Origin: Tiliqua scincoides
Taxonomy: Eukaryota; Chordata; Lepidosauria; Squamata; Scincidae
Length of the DNA: 64,000 bases
Direction: 5' to 3'
Assembly (NCBI RefSeq): GCF_035046505.1
Contig: NC_089822.1
Location: forward strand, 113,291,307 to 113,355,306
Below the pieces are notes generated by a model. The model worked only from the letters and a program-made list of their open reading frames with translations, did no database searches and was not told the origin of the DNA. A program made the position numbers and the translations under genes. Position 1 is the first letter of the stretch. Every line of letters begins with the position of its first letter. Positions 36,845-47,700 of the stretch are shown piece after piece.

Positions 36845-37335
36845 CTTTTCTGTCTCTGAGCTGGGAGGGAAGGAACCATGGAATTTTCTGTGACCCTCAG
36901 ATAAGTCAGGGGTTTACACTTGAGGGAGCTGGTGTCTGACTATAGTTTTGTCTGATTTTACCTGAGGCCAGATCCTGAAAAATAACCTACCAGTAATTGT
37001 TACCCAAGAACTGTACAGTCTCTAATTTTTTAAAAAAATATATAGTAAAAGATACATTTTTATTCTTTAACTTTTTAAATTTGGGTCTTTTTGTAAACAC
37101 TCTCTGAGTAAGTGCATTCTAAACAATATACCAGTAGAACCATTAATCAAGTGGTTTGATTTAAAGTGCCTGGTATGTTGAGCCAGAGGCTCTACATATA
37201 ACATACAACATATAACACATAACTGGGAGTGTACACAGTGGAGAGACAAGCAACATGGAATGACTGTGAGCAAGTGCTGCTACACATAGTTGCAACCTGA
37301 TTTACTAAGAAGTTGACCCCACTGCTTTCCATGGT
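36845..37335. repeat. Uninterrupted copy of the repeat at 52850-54180
   Basis: Shares CTGAGGCCAGATCCTGAAAA, then the AGTAAGTGCA segment and GAGGCTCTACATATAACATA with 52940-54060. Its CCAGTAGAACCATT corresponds to the empty site of the hAT element at 53157-53974. Confidence 0.8.
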
Positions 37336-38235
37336 TGTTGTTATTAAGTAATGGTTCACTGAATTGAAACCTCAGACTTGGTTTCTAATAGAAATGAGGA
37401 TGACATCCTGGTGTTTTAAAAACCAAACCTCTGCCAAACATTTGCAAAATGGAACAAGGGTGCAGATGGTTCTGCTAAAGAAAATGAGGCTTGCTTGATT
37501 TAAATGGAAGTTTCAGGAGCAGTGAAAAGATTAATTTTGTCTGTAGCTTGCCCTGGAACCAGTCGCCATGGAGATTGATTGCCTTGTCATTATTTCTGCT
37601 GCCACACCTGAGTGACCTTTTATGCATTTATTTACAAGTAATATAACAAGTAAAACCTCAAAGATATGGTGAGGAGGTGATCTAGGCTTGATTTATTGGC
37701 AGAAATTTTTCTCTTTATAGCCAAGAATCTACAGTAGATAAATACATAGTATTGCCTGGGCTCACATGCAGCACTGCCCTGTTGGGGATTAGCTTATAGT
37801 GGCTCAGACAATTACCTTTCCCTCCCTGTGAGTGGGGATTGCAGTGGAAATAATTAAAAAAAAAAAATTACTGTTCTGACACATGGGCCAATGTTGCATT
37901 CCTGAAAAACACAAGAACTCCAGATGAATGTTTGGCCAGTAGTGGCAATGATTAGATATGAAGAGGGACCAGACACCTACAGTACTATTAACTTTTTGAA
38001 AAGCAAGGGATGGTTCGGCCACACAGTAGATTGTCAAATGCATCTTTGCAATCTTGAAGGGTGCAGAGACATAAGGCAGATAGGCAGCATCAGTATGTTG
38101 TGGCAGGGGATTCTCTGTTTCCTCTTACTGGAATGGGTTCATTATCTTTGCTCCCCCCCCACCATTAGAGTATTGGTTCCACTTGAATGTTTGTGTGTGT
38201 GTGTATGCATGCATGTGCAATGGCATATTTTGTTC
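37336..38235. other. Intergenic
   Basis: Nothing firmly identified beyond a short match to the 35-kb inverted repeat near 37622. Confidence 0.35.
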
Positions 38236-38370
38236 CTGGGCGGTCCCAGGCTGCTCAGATTTGCACCACTTCATCAGGTGGCACAGATCCAAGTAGGCCC
38301 ATTGGGACCGCAGCAGCATGACATGGGGTAAGGAGAAAAGTTTCCCCTTGCCTCCATTGCTGTGGGATGG
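38236..38370. repeat. Repeat shared with 39467-39600
   Basis: Nearly identical (a few differences in about 130 bp) to 39467-39600, including GATTTGCACCACTTCATCAG and GGTAAGGAGAAAAGTTTCCC. The two direct copies bracket the last C3 exon. Confidence 0.85.
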
Positions 38371-38475
38371 TGCTGCTAATTGTTGGTCCATATAAAAGGT
38401 CATTATCTTTAGTATTAAAACAGTATTAAAAGGCGATTAGTAATGCACACGAGATCCCACCTTAGAAATCAAATC

Positions 38476-38481
38476 TTTATT
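38476..38481 (-). promoter_or_regulatory. C3: C3 polyadenylation signal AATAAA
   Basis: TTTATT on + is AATAAA on the - strand, about 125 bases after the C3 stop. It sets a short 3' UTR ending near 38455. Confidence 0.75.
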
Positions 38482-38603
38482 TTATATTTGCATGAACAAT
38501 TTTTAGGAAAAAATAGGAAAGCAAAATCTATAGGAAGCAGGAATTGCAGGCATGAATGTGTCATTCTTTGAGCATTGATTCAAACCTGTTTTATCTTCTG
38601 TAG

Positions 38604-38745
38604 TTAGTGCTGGCAGCCCATAATGGTCAGAAAATTGTAGAACTCAACAAATTCATTGCACAGCTCCTCCATGTCATCCTGCTCGCATTCTTCTTCATTT
38701 GGCCATTTCTCAATCCATGTGTCCTCGCCAATAATGTAGTTGGGA
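38604..38745 (-). CDS. C3: C3 terminal exon
   Basis: Encodes [20 protein letters not shown] to [10 protein letters not shown] and stop TAA (38604-38606). Acceptor CCTTTCCAG. Confidence 0.97.
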
Positions 38746-41700
38746 CTGGAAAGGGAAGTGGGGAAAGATTGGTCTCTTGATTCTTAGTTCCACAAGCAAC
38801 TTGGTTAGTCTAGAGGCTGGGGAGGAACCTACAGAAACCATTTGCTATGCATCAGCAGCACACTGTCCTTGAATTCACCCATGTGATTCTGATGATGCTA
38901 TCCAAAGGGTATGAAAAATCTCTGGATTTTGACTGGAGTATTTTAAGACCAGTCAGCCAGAGAGCTATAAAGATGTTTCAGGCTAGTGTTGCCTAAGGCA
39001 GACATACATTCAAGCCACCCTAAGTAAAGTTGAGAAACACTGTCCCCTTTGGGGCAGAAAGTCGGGATATAAATAGATAAACACTGGCCTTTGCTCCTGT
39101 TTGCATACGTGTCTATATGCACCCTTTTATTGGCTGATTGAGAAGAACCAAATCCTGACCCTCACTTGGGCCAATGCGAGTCCCTTGTGCCAGCCTGGGA
39201 GAGTTGCAAAAGTGCCATAAAGCAATTTTGCGTGACTCTGAGGGGAAACAAACCATGCCGACACAGGACCTGAAGAGAAGGTGAGTTGCGTCAGCTGAGC
39301 TTGGCTGACGCAGGGGTCAGGGGGGCATGGGGAGGGCAGGGAGGAGTGGGAGGGCAGCGTTTCGGGGCAGGGAGAGGGTGGGTGGCAGGTGGGGGCATGG
39401 GAGGGCAGGCAGGGAGTGGGAGGTGGGACCAGGATCTGGCAGTCATGCTGGATCCTGACCCTGGGCAGTCCAGGGCAGTCCCAGGCTGCTCGGATTTGCA
39501 CCACTTCATCAGGTGGCACAGATCCAAGTAGGCCCATTGGGACCGCTGCAGCAGGACACGGGGTAAGGAGAAAAGTTTCCCCTTGCCTCGGGCTGTGCCG
39601 CTTTTGGCCCCAAACTTTCACTGGATGCAGCGCAGGCACGCTGGCCTGCCTGTTTCCAGCGCAAGTTAGGAGTGTATCCTCATAGTGTTTTTGAAGCTAG
39701 ACATTTTTACTGCATATGGAATAACATTCAAACTACATGTGGCATGAAGTTGTGTGTAACTTTCCGCAACCTTTTTCTAATTTTATGAAAAGCAGGTGGT
39801 GGGGCAGAGGCCGGGGTGCTTAGTTCTGTCCCTACTGGCCATTTTATTTGTCAAAATTGCCTCCCAAGCTGCTTTTCTTCCTCCAGGCATTTCTGTGGGG
39901 ACTAAGTAGCTGGGGGTCAACAGCTCGGGGTCAACAAAGCACTGGGAGCATATTTTACATAATTCTGTGTAGGAATTGGTGGGAAACTAAGAGTATGAAT
40001 CTAATAAAAAGGGAAAATACGTACTCGCTTTTTGTGGCCCATATGTCAGTGGCAGGACCCCAGATCAGATAGTTCTTGTTCTCCTCCATCTGCAGAGACT
40101 CCTTGCATTTCATGTGACTGATAAACTTGCGGGGCTTGGCTTGTGCACTTCTATCACTCCCTAGAGGAAACAAATAAAACTTTAAGAGTTATTTGAATCC
40201 AGGCAAACTTTAAACCAATCTAACTGGTAGATGTGTTGAAGAGTTAACAGGAGAACAATTTACAGCCCAATCCTAACCTGAGCTGGTGCAGTGGCACTGA
40301 ATGGCCTACACCAGTGATTCTCACACATTTAGCACCAGGACCCACTTTTTAGAATAAGAATCTGTCAGGACCCACCGGAAGTCATGTCATGACTGGAAGT
40401 GACATCATCAAGCAGAAATTTTTTTTTAATCCTAGACTACAATCCTATCCACACTTACCCAAGAGTAAGTCCCTTTGACTATCATTGTTAAAAGAATATA
40501 CATAGTAGCTTGTTAAAAGTACAGGTCTGTAATTGTGTTTGTTGTTGTTGGCAACCTTCAGTCTCGAGAGACTATGGTATCGCGCTCTGAAAGGTGGTTT
40601 TGGAAAATCGTCTAGTGTGGCTGAAAAGGCCAATTTGGGAGTGACAATCCCTTCCACGACGGGAGCAAGTGCAGTCTGTCCCTGGTCTGTCTCCCTGGCT
40701 ATGGGCCTTCCTTCTTTGCCTCTTTGCCTCAGACTGTTGGCCAAGTGTCTCTTCAAACTGGGAAAGGCCATGCTGAACAGCCTGCCTCCAAGCGGGCCAC
40801 TCAGAGGCCAGGGTTTCCCTCCTGTTGGGGTCCACTCCTAAGGCCTTCAGATCCCTCTTGCAGATGTCCTTGTATCGCAGCTGTCGTCTACCTGTAGGGC
40901 GCTTTCCTTGCACGAGTTCTCCATAGAGGAGATCCTTTGGGATCCGGCCATCATCCATTCTCACGACATGACCAAGCCAACGCAGGCGTCTCTGTTTCAG
41001 CAGTGCATACATGCTAGGGATTCCAGCACGTTCCAGGACTATGTTGTTAGGAACTTTGTCCTGCCAGGTGATGCCGAGAATGCGTAGGAGGCAGCGCATG
41101 TGGAATACGTTCAGTTTCCTCTCCTGTTGTGAGCGAAGAGTCCATGACTCGCTGCAGTACAGAAGTATACTCAGGACGCAAGCTCTGTAGACCTGGATCT
41201 TGGTATGTTCCGTCAGCTTCTTGTTGGACCAGACTCTCTTTGTGAGTCTGGAAAACGTGGTAGTTGCTTTACCGATGTGTTTGTTTAGTTCAGTATCGAG
41301 AGAAAGAGTGTCAGAGATCATTGAGCAAAGGTACACAAAGTCATGGACAACCTCCAGTTCATGCGCAGAGATTGTAATGCAGGGAGGTGAGTCCACATCC
41401 TGAACCATGACCTGTGTTTTCTTCAGGCTGATCGTCAGTCCAAAATCTTGGCAGGCCTTGCTAAAATGATCCATGAGCTGCTGGAGATCTTTGGCAGAGT
41501 GGGTAGTGACAGCTGCATCGTCGGCAAAGAAGAAGTCACGCAGACATTTCAGCTGGACTTTGGACTTTGCTGTCAGTCTGGAGAGGTTGAAGAGCTTTCC
41601 GTCTGATCTGATCCGGAGATAGATGTCTTCTGTTGCGGTTCCAAAGGCCTGCTTCAGCAGGACAGTGAAGAAAATCCCAAACAAGGTTGGTGCAAGAACA

Positions 41701-44700
41701 CAGCCCTGCTTCACGCCGCTTCGGATGTCAAAGGGGTCTGATGTGGAGCCATCGAAGACAACAGTGCCCTTCATGTCCTTGTGGAAGGATCGGATGATGC
41801 TGAGGAGCCTGGGTGGACATCCAATCTTGGGGAGAATCTTGAAGAGGCCATCCCTGCTGACCAGGTCGAAGGCCTTCGTGAGATCTATGAAGGCTATAAA
41901 GAGTGGCTGTCGCTGTTCCCTGCATTTCTCCTGCACTTGTCTAACGGAGAATACCATATCAGTGGTGGACCTGTTGGCTCGGAATCCGCACTGTGATTCT
42001 GGATAAACGCTCTCTGAAAGTACCTGGAGCCTCTTTAGTGCAACTCGGGCAAACAACTTTCCTACAACGCTAAGGAGAGAGATGCCGCGGTAGTTATTGC
42101 AGTCACCCCTGTCGCCTTTGTTCTTGTACAGTGTGATGATGTTTGCATCCCTCATGTCTTGAGTTACTCCACCTTCTCTCCAGCAGAGACAGAGGAGGTC
42201 TGTAATATTTTCCCAATATTTTCCCAAATGCAATCACATACCATGGTAGCATCAAGTCTAATATATTAAACATTTAAAAATAAAATGTTGAAATGAATGG
42301 AGACCCACTAAAATTGGCTCGCAACCCACCTGATGGGTCCCGACCCAATGTTTGAGAAACACTGGCCTATGCCATATCCTGTGCAGGTTAGGAACAGGCT
42401 AGAAGTCTCCTAGGGGTAAGGGAAATTTTGTTCCCTTACCCTGTGATGAGCTCTAGTCTGCTCAATGGGGCTACTTGGATCTGTGCCAGCTAATTCTCTG
42501 GTGCAAGTTCAAGAAGCCCCATGTAGGCCTGGGACAGGGGTTAGGATACGGCAGAGGCCTTCTCCAACAATCCTGTTCCCTCCCAGGCCTATTCCACCCT
42601 CCTCCACCTTGTCATACCCTCCCTCCCTCCATCCTGCCATCCTACCCCTGTGCCACTTGGCAGAATGCTCACAGCCATCAGCCTTTCTTTTGGATACAGT
42701 GCTGGCAGGAAGGCACAGTCCTTCCAGCTGCTGCTGCTTGCACTCTAGGCCAGTGCAGTGCTCTGTTAAGATTCTACTGTTAATCATTGAGTTGGTGACC
42801 AAAGGATAGGCAGGGTTCATTTATGTCCTAGTGCAGGGCTGTCCAAAGTTTTTGGCAGGAGGGCCACATCATGTCTCTGACACTGTGTCGGGGGCTGGGG
42901 AAAGAAAGAATTAATTTACATTTAAAATTTGAATAAATTTACATAAGTTTACCTAAATGAATATATTAAAGATGAACTTATATGAATGAATGAAGGTCTT
43001 GCAATAGCTCAAGCCCTATAACAGGCCTTGCACAAAGCAAGGCTGGCCTTTCCTTTGCTGCCACTACTGCATCACAGACATGAAACAGCAAGCAGTGGAG
43101 GAAGCCCTCATCCCACAGCTCATGCAAGGAGGTCAAACAGTTGCCTTCACGCTGAGAGCAGTTGTGTCAGGCCAGTGTGGGCTGCAACAAATCTCTGGAG
43201 GGCCAGAGGCTCATTGGAGACGGGGGGCTCCCTGAAGGCCACACTGAGAGGCCTCGAGGGCCGCATGTGGCCCCAGGGCCGGGGTTTGGGCACCCCTGTC
43301 CTAGTGTATTAAAGGTGGCTTTTCCTTCCAGCAGTAAATAATAGCTTTGGTTTATTACACTGTCGGTTCTCACAGAGTTCCTTTAGTATATCAAAAAAAG
43401 CACCTACATGGAGGCTTTGGAATTATAATGAAAGTATTTTCATTTAAGCTGTGAGTTGAAAGTCAACCATTTTTTGTTGGCAATAAATTGAAAGTTGTGG
43501 CACATTTATTTTACTGGCCAAAACCCAGTGTGGCCTTTTGCTTAACTAGCCTGTTCAACATTTGTTTGTCAGGTGATTCAGGGCCCAATCCTAATCAGTG
43601 CATGCTGGCTCACCGCCGTGCCGTAAGGCATGTTTGTGGGCCCTAGTGCCGGTGGAGTGCTGGTGCTATCTCAGTACTGGCTGGCACTGGGCTAGCGCTG
43701 GTGGAGCACCAGAGCTCTGCTGCTCAGCGGTTGTGCAGACCACCGAGCAGTGGAGAGGTAGGTGGGAACATGGACAGAGGCAGAGAGGAGGTGTTCCAGG
43801 GGGAGAGAGAGGGGCGAGAGGGAGGCAGGACTGGTGGGGCTTTGCTCCAATGGACCCAGAGCCTCCATGTTGAGTTGGCTGCCCGACACAGAGGCTCTGA
43901 ATTCTACACTGACCTTTGGGTTGTTGTAGAATTGAATAGCCCCAATGCAGGGCATTGCGATTGAGAGCCTTAGTTTCCTTCCATCCCCAAGTGTTAGGCT
44001 GTAGCATTATTTGCTTAATTGTATGCAAGTTGCATAACTCTATGCAATTTGTGTAAAATCACATCATTTCCAAGCTTGATTTAGCAAAACGTGGATTTTC
44101 CCAATCGCAGAGGTTCAGGGAATGAAACCCCTGAACGAAAGATTCCACCTGTATAGTACATAGTTTCTGGCAACACACTTTTGGTAGCGGCAAGGTAAAT
44201 ACGGGCCAGATGATTGTAATTATAGCAAAGCATTCATGTGACCAGTTTGCTGCAGTCCTATTCATCTTTGGATTTTGAATCAACTCCCAGAACAATGGGC
44301 ACACATCCTCTTTGCAGCTTCAGAACAACTTAGTCAATTTCATCTCTTCTTTCACCCCTCCCCTTTGCCCTGGGTTTTCTGGGCAATAGTAATGGTCCTG
44401 AGATTCTCTGTATCTGTCAGCTTTAGTAAGGACTGCATCCCAAGATAAAGACACTGAGATTATCTTGAGCTACTGCCATTTGTGTGTACAGTATGCATTT
44501 GCTACCTTTCTGCCAATGGTGAAAAGTTTCAGATGCACAACTTTACCTGGGTTTATGCTTCCTTTAGAGGAGAAACCACTGGAGGCTTATGGTGTCCACA
44601 GTGGTAATGTACTTTTTTTCCATGGAATCACAGAGGAAATTTAGGCTCAGAATAGGGCACAGGTCTCTAAATTGGAAACCACTGTGTTCCAAAAAAGCCC

Positions 44701-47700
44701 TCTACACCCCCATTCTGTTGCTTACCATTCTGCCATGGTGCTGCGTTTCTTTCAAGCTGATCTGGGCACAGGGATGCAGAATGGTAAGCATCGCTCATGG
44801 GGGGGAGCAAAGGGCTTTTTCCAAACCCTGGATCTGGCCCACAGGCTGGTGCTTGGAGAGCCCTGAAATAGGGCCATGACCAAAAAAGTCTGAGAAATCC
44901 TATTTTAGATTAATATGCTCAGTACTTTCCCCTGGTTGTACTCTCCCGTGATAGATGAGCTAACTGCCTCCTGTGATTTCCCTTCTGCCCAATTTCCAAT
45001 AGGCATGGCTGTCTATTGTAGAGGAAGTGATGGAACAAATTGGCTTTCTGGGAAGCTTGCTTGCCATTACTGAATTTTTTAGTCAGGATAGAATGACTAA
45101 AACCAAATGACAAGGATGACAAGGAACCAAAAGTTTCCTGAGCACCCACAGAAAACCCATCCACCCACTGACCTAGATTGTTGTAGGAATTTAAGGAAAG
45201 GGATATTTTCTTTAAAAAAAATGCTCTCCTGGTTTTGTATTCAAGTTATTTTTTCCTCAAGAGAGACATTCTTACCTGCTTTAAGAATTTCCAAAACTTC
45301 CATGATGTAGTTGTCATAACTGTTTTCTTCTTCTATTCGAATCAGCCTGGTTTTGTATACTTAAAGAAGAATAAAATGCATTAGTTAAGATAGTTGTGTG
45401 CTTTTCCAAATAAAAATTTCAGCTTTTTTACAAGATGTGTAGTCATTGAAACTGCTGAGATTTCTGTTTTTTTGGAGAGCCTGAACACCTCATTGCAATT
45501 GCACATGGTAAATCCAGAACCTGTCTATCAATCCAAATGTAATTCTTGATGCATCTAAAGGCCTAAGCTTATGCCAACAAACTGCAAAGTGGTGGCGAAA
45601 GACCTTGGAGGATTTTGTGTAGCAACAGCTGTACATGGGGATGGAGGTGGCCTTGCAATGAGGCAATGCAAAGTGATTGCCCCACAGTAATGGGGAAAAC
45701 ATAGTAACGGATACTATGTATTGACCATCAATGATTCAAATGCTTTGGCTGGATGTACAATTCCTTTCTTCTCTGTAGGCAACCTTCAGTCTCGAAAGAC
45801 TATGGTATCGCGCTCTGAATGGTGGTTCTGGAACAGCGTCTAGTGTGGCTGAAAAGGCCAATTTGGGAGTGACAATCCCTTCCACACCAGGAGCAAGTGC
45901 AGTCTGTCCCTGGTCTGTCTCGCTGGCTATGGGCCTTCCTTCTTTGCCTCTTTGCCTCAGTCTGTTGGCCAAGTGTCTCTTCAAACTGGGAAAAGCCATG
46001 CTGCACAGCCTGCCTCCAAGTGGGCCGCTCAGAGGCCAGGGTTTCCCACCTGTTGAGGTCCACTCCTAAGGCCTTCAGATCCCTCTTGCAGATGTCCTTG
46101 TATCGCAGCTGTTTTTATTTGTTTCTTAGCAATTCCTTTCTTAGCAATCAGCAATCTAAACTACTGTTACCATAATCCACTCCTGGCTGGCAGGTTTCTT
46201 CAATTCGTGTCTGCAGATTAACAGGAGAATCTTTCTTATTTGTGGAGCAGTTTTCTTTGAGACAAAGAGAAAGAGAGAATCAGGATTGAATCTGTGGTAT
46301 TTCTATCCAGATGTGCATGACTGATTAGGGCTGTTAGGTTTGATTTCAGAAATACCGTCAAGGAAGGGAGAACCTGACCAGAACCTGATTTTTTTTTTTT
46401 AATTTATCTCCATGTAAGCCTTCAGGATCCCCTCAGATAGTAGATATATAACTGGTGTAAATCTGAGGAGAGAAAAGGGGAAGAACCAGGCAAAGAAGGG
46501 GATAGGATCCATGCTGGTGCCATGGATCTGCCCCCTTCCTCCCCTGGTCATCTCCCTGCCCTCAGCCCTCTCTGCCCCAAAACATTCCCTGTACGCTCTC
46601 CCTCCATCCATAACACACAATTGCAGCCAACTTACTGTAGCTCAGGGTCCACAATGGCATGTGTCCAATGCTGCTGCCACTTTACAGCAGTGGCTCAGAC
46701 AGGCCTGGTGGCAGTGCAATCTTTGTGCCACTCCTAAGCCTACTGTGACAGCATAATGCTAATTACACTACTTTGTTAATGTCTTGCTAATTTTAGTTCC
46801 AAGTCACTAGATACTCTCCAGATTTTGCAGAGTTTGAAAGGTAGTAACCCTACGTTTATTTATTTAAAGAGTTTATATCCCACCTCTCTTCCACACCTTA
46901 GGGGTACCCAAGGTGGCTTGAAACAAAAAACTCACAATAAAAACGGAAGATTAAAACAATACTGAAACATAAAACGATTGATGTGCTTTGGATTAAGCCA
47001 GAGGCTCCCAAACTGGGACACCATAACGTCCCAGTCAGGGAAGCTCTCTCTCTCTCTCCAACTTAAGGGGTGGGGTGATGGTGAAGGCAGCAAAGCAATT
47101 GTGAAGATCGCACTGCTGCTGGGGTTAAAAGGTGTTTTTTTTTTAACCCTTACCAGTAGGGGTGATCATGAAACCGGAAGTGGATTGCGATAGCTATTTT
47201 TAGTTGTGAGATAGAGAGAGTCCAGCAGAGGGGTTTGCAGGTTCCCTGCAACCTCTGGAGGGCAGGCGCTGCTATCAGTAAGTGTAAAAACTCCTATTTA
47301 TCCCTGTTCATTATCCCTGTTCATAATATCCCTCCTATTTATCCCTATTTATGCCTTTGACCCTCCCCCACAAGCACTTACCCCTGTTTCCAAACTCCGT
47401 TTGGGAATTGCTGGATTGCTCCGTTTGGGAGCGTTTGGGAATTGCTGGATTACGTCCTGTCAATCACAATGTCCACAGTACTGCAAGTCCCCACAGATAC
47501 TCCCCATCCAAAATCAAGAGTTTAGATCTAGGGTGCCCAAACCACAGCCCGGGGGCCACGTGGCTCTTGGGGACCCCCAGTCTGGCCCTCAGGGAGCCCC
47601 CAGTCTCCAATGTGCCTCTAGCCCTCTGCGTGTTGGAGCCCATGCTGGCCCAATGCAACTGTTCTCAGGGCAGCTGTTTGACCTCTCGTGTGAGCTTTGG

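Larger units (their letters stand above)
40263..42550. mobile_element. Family A-like element split by a hAT element
   Basis: Left part begins CAGCCCAATCCTAACCTGAG at 40264. The right part resumes after 42372 and ends near GGGGTTAGGATACGG at about 42550. Right boundary approximate. Confidence 0.5.

Noticed and set aside
39127-39639. 170-codon - frame in the C3 last intron
   Set aside because: Falls in the GC-rich repeat block and includes the shared repeat; low-complexity Pro/Ser composition.
40011-40024. Overlapping donor GTATTT for the C3 exon at 40025
   Set aside because: Using it would break the phase with the terminal exon; GTACGT four bases earlier fits.
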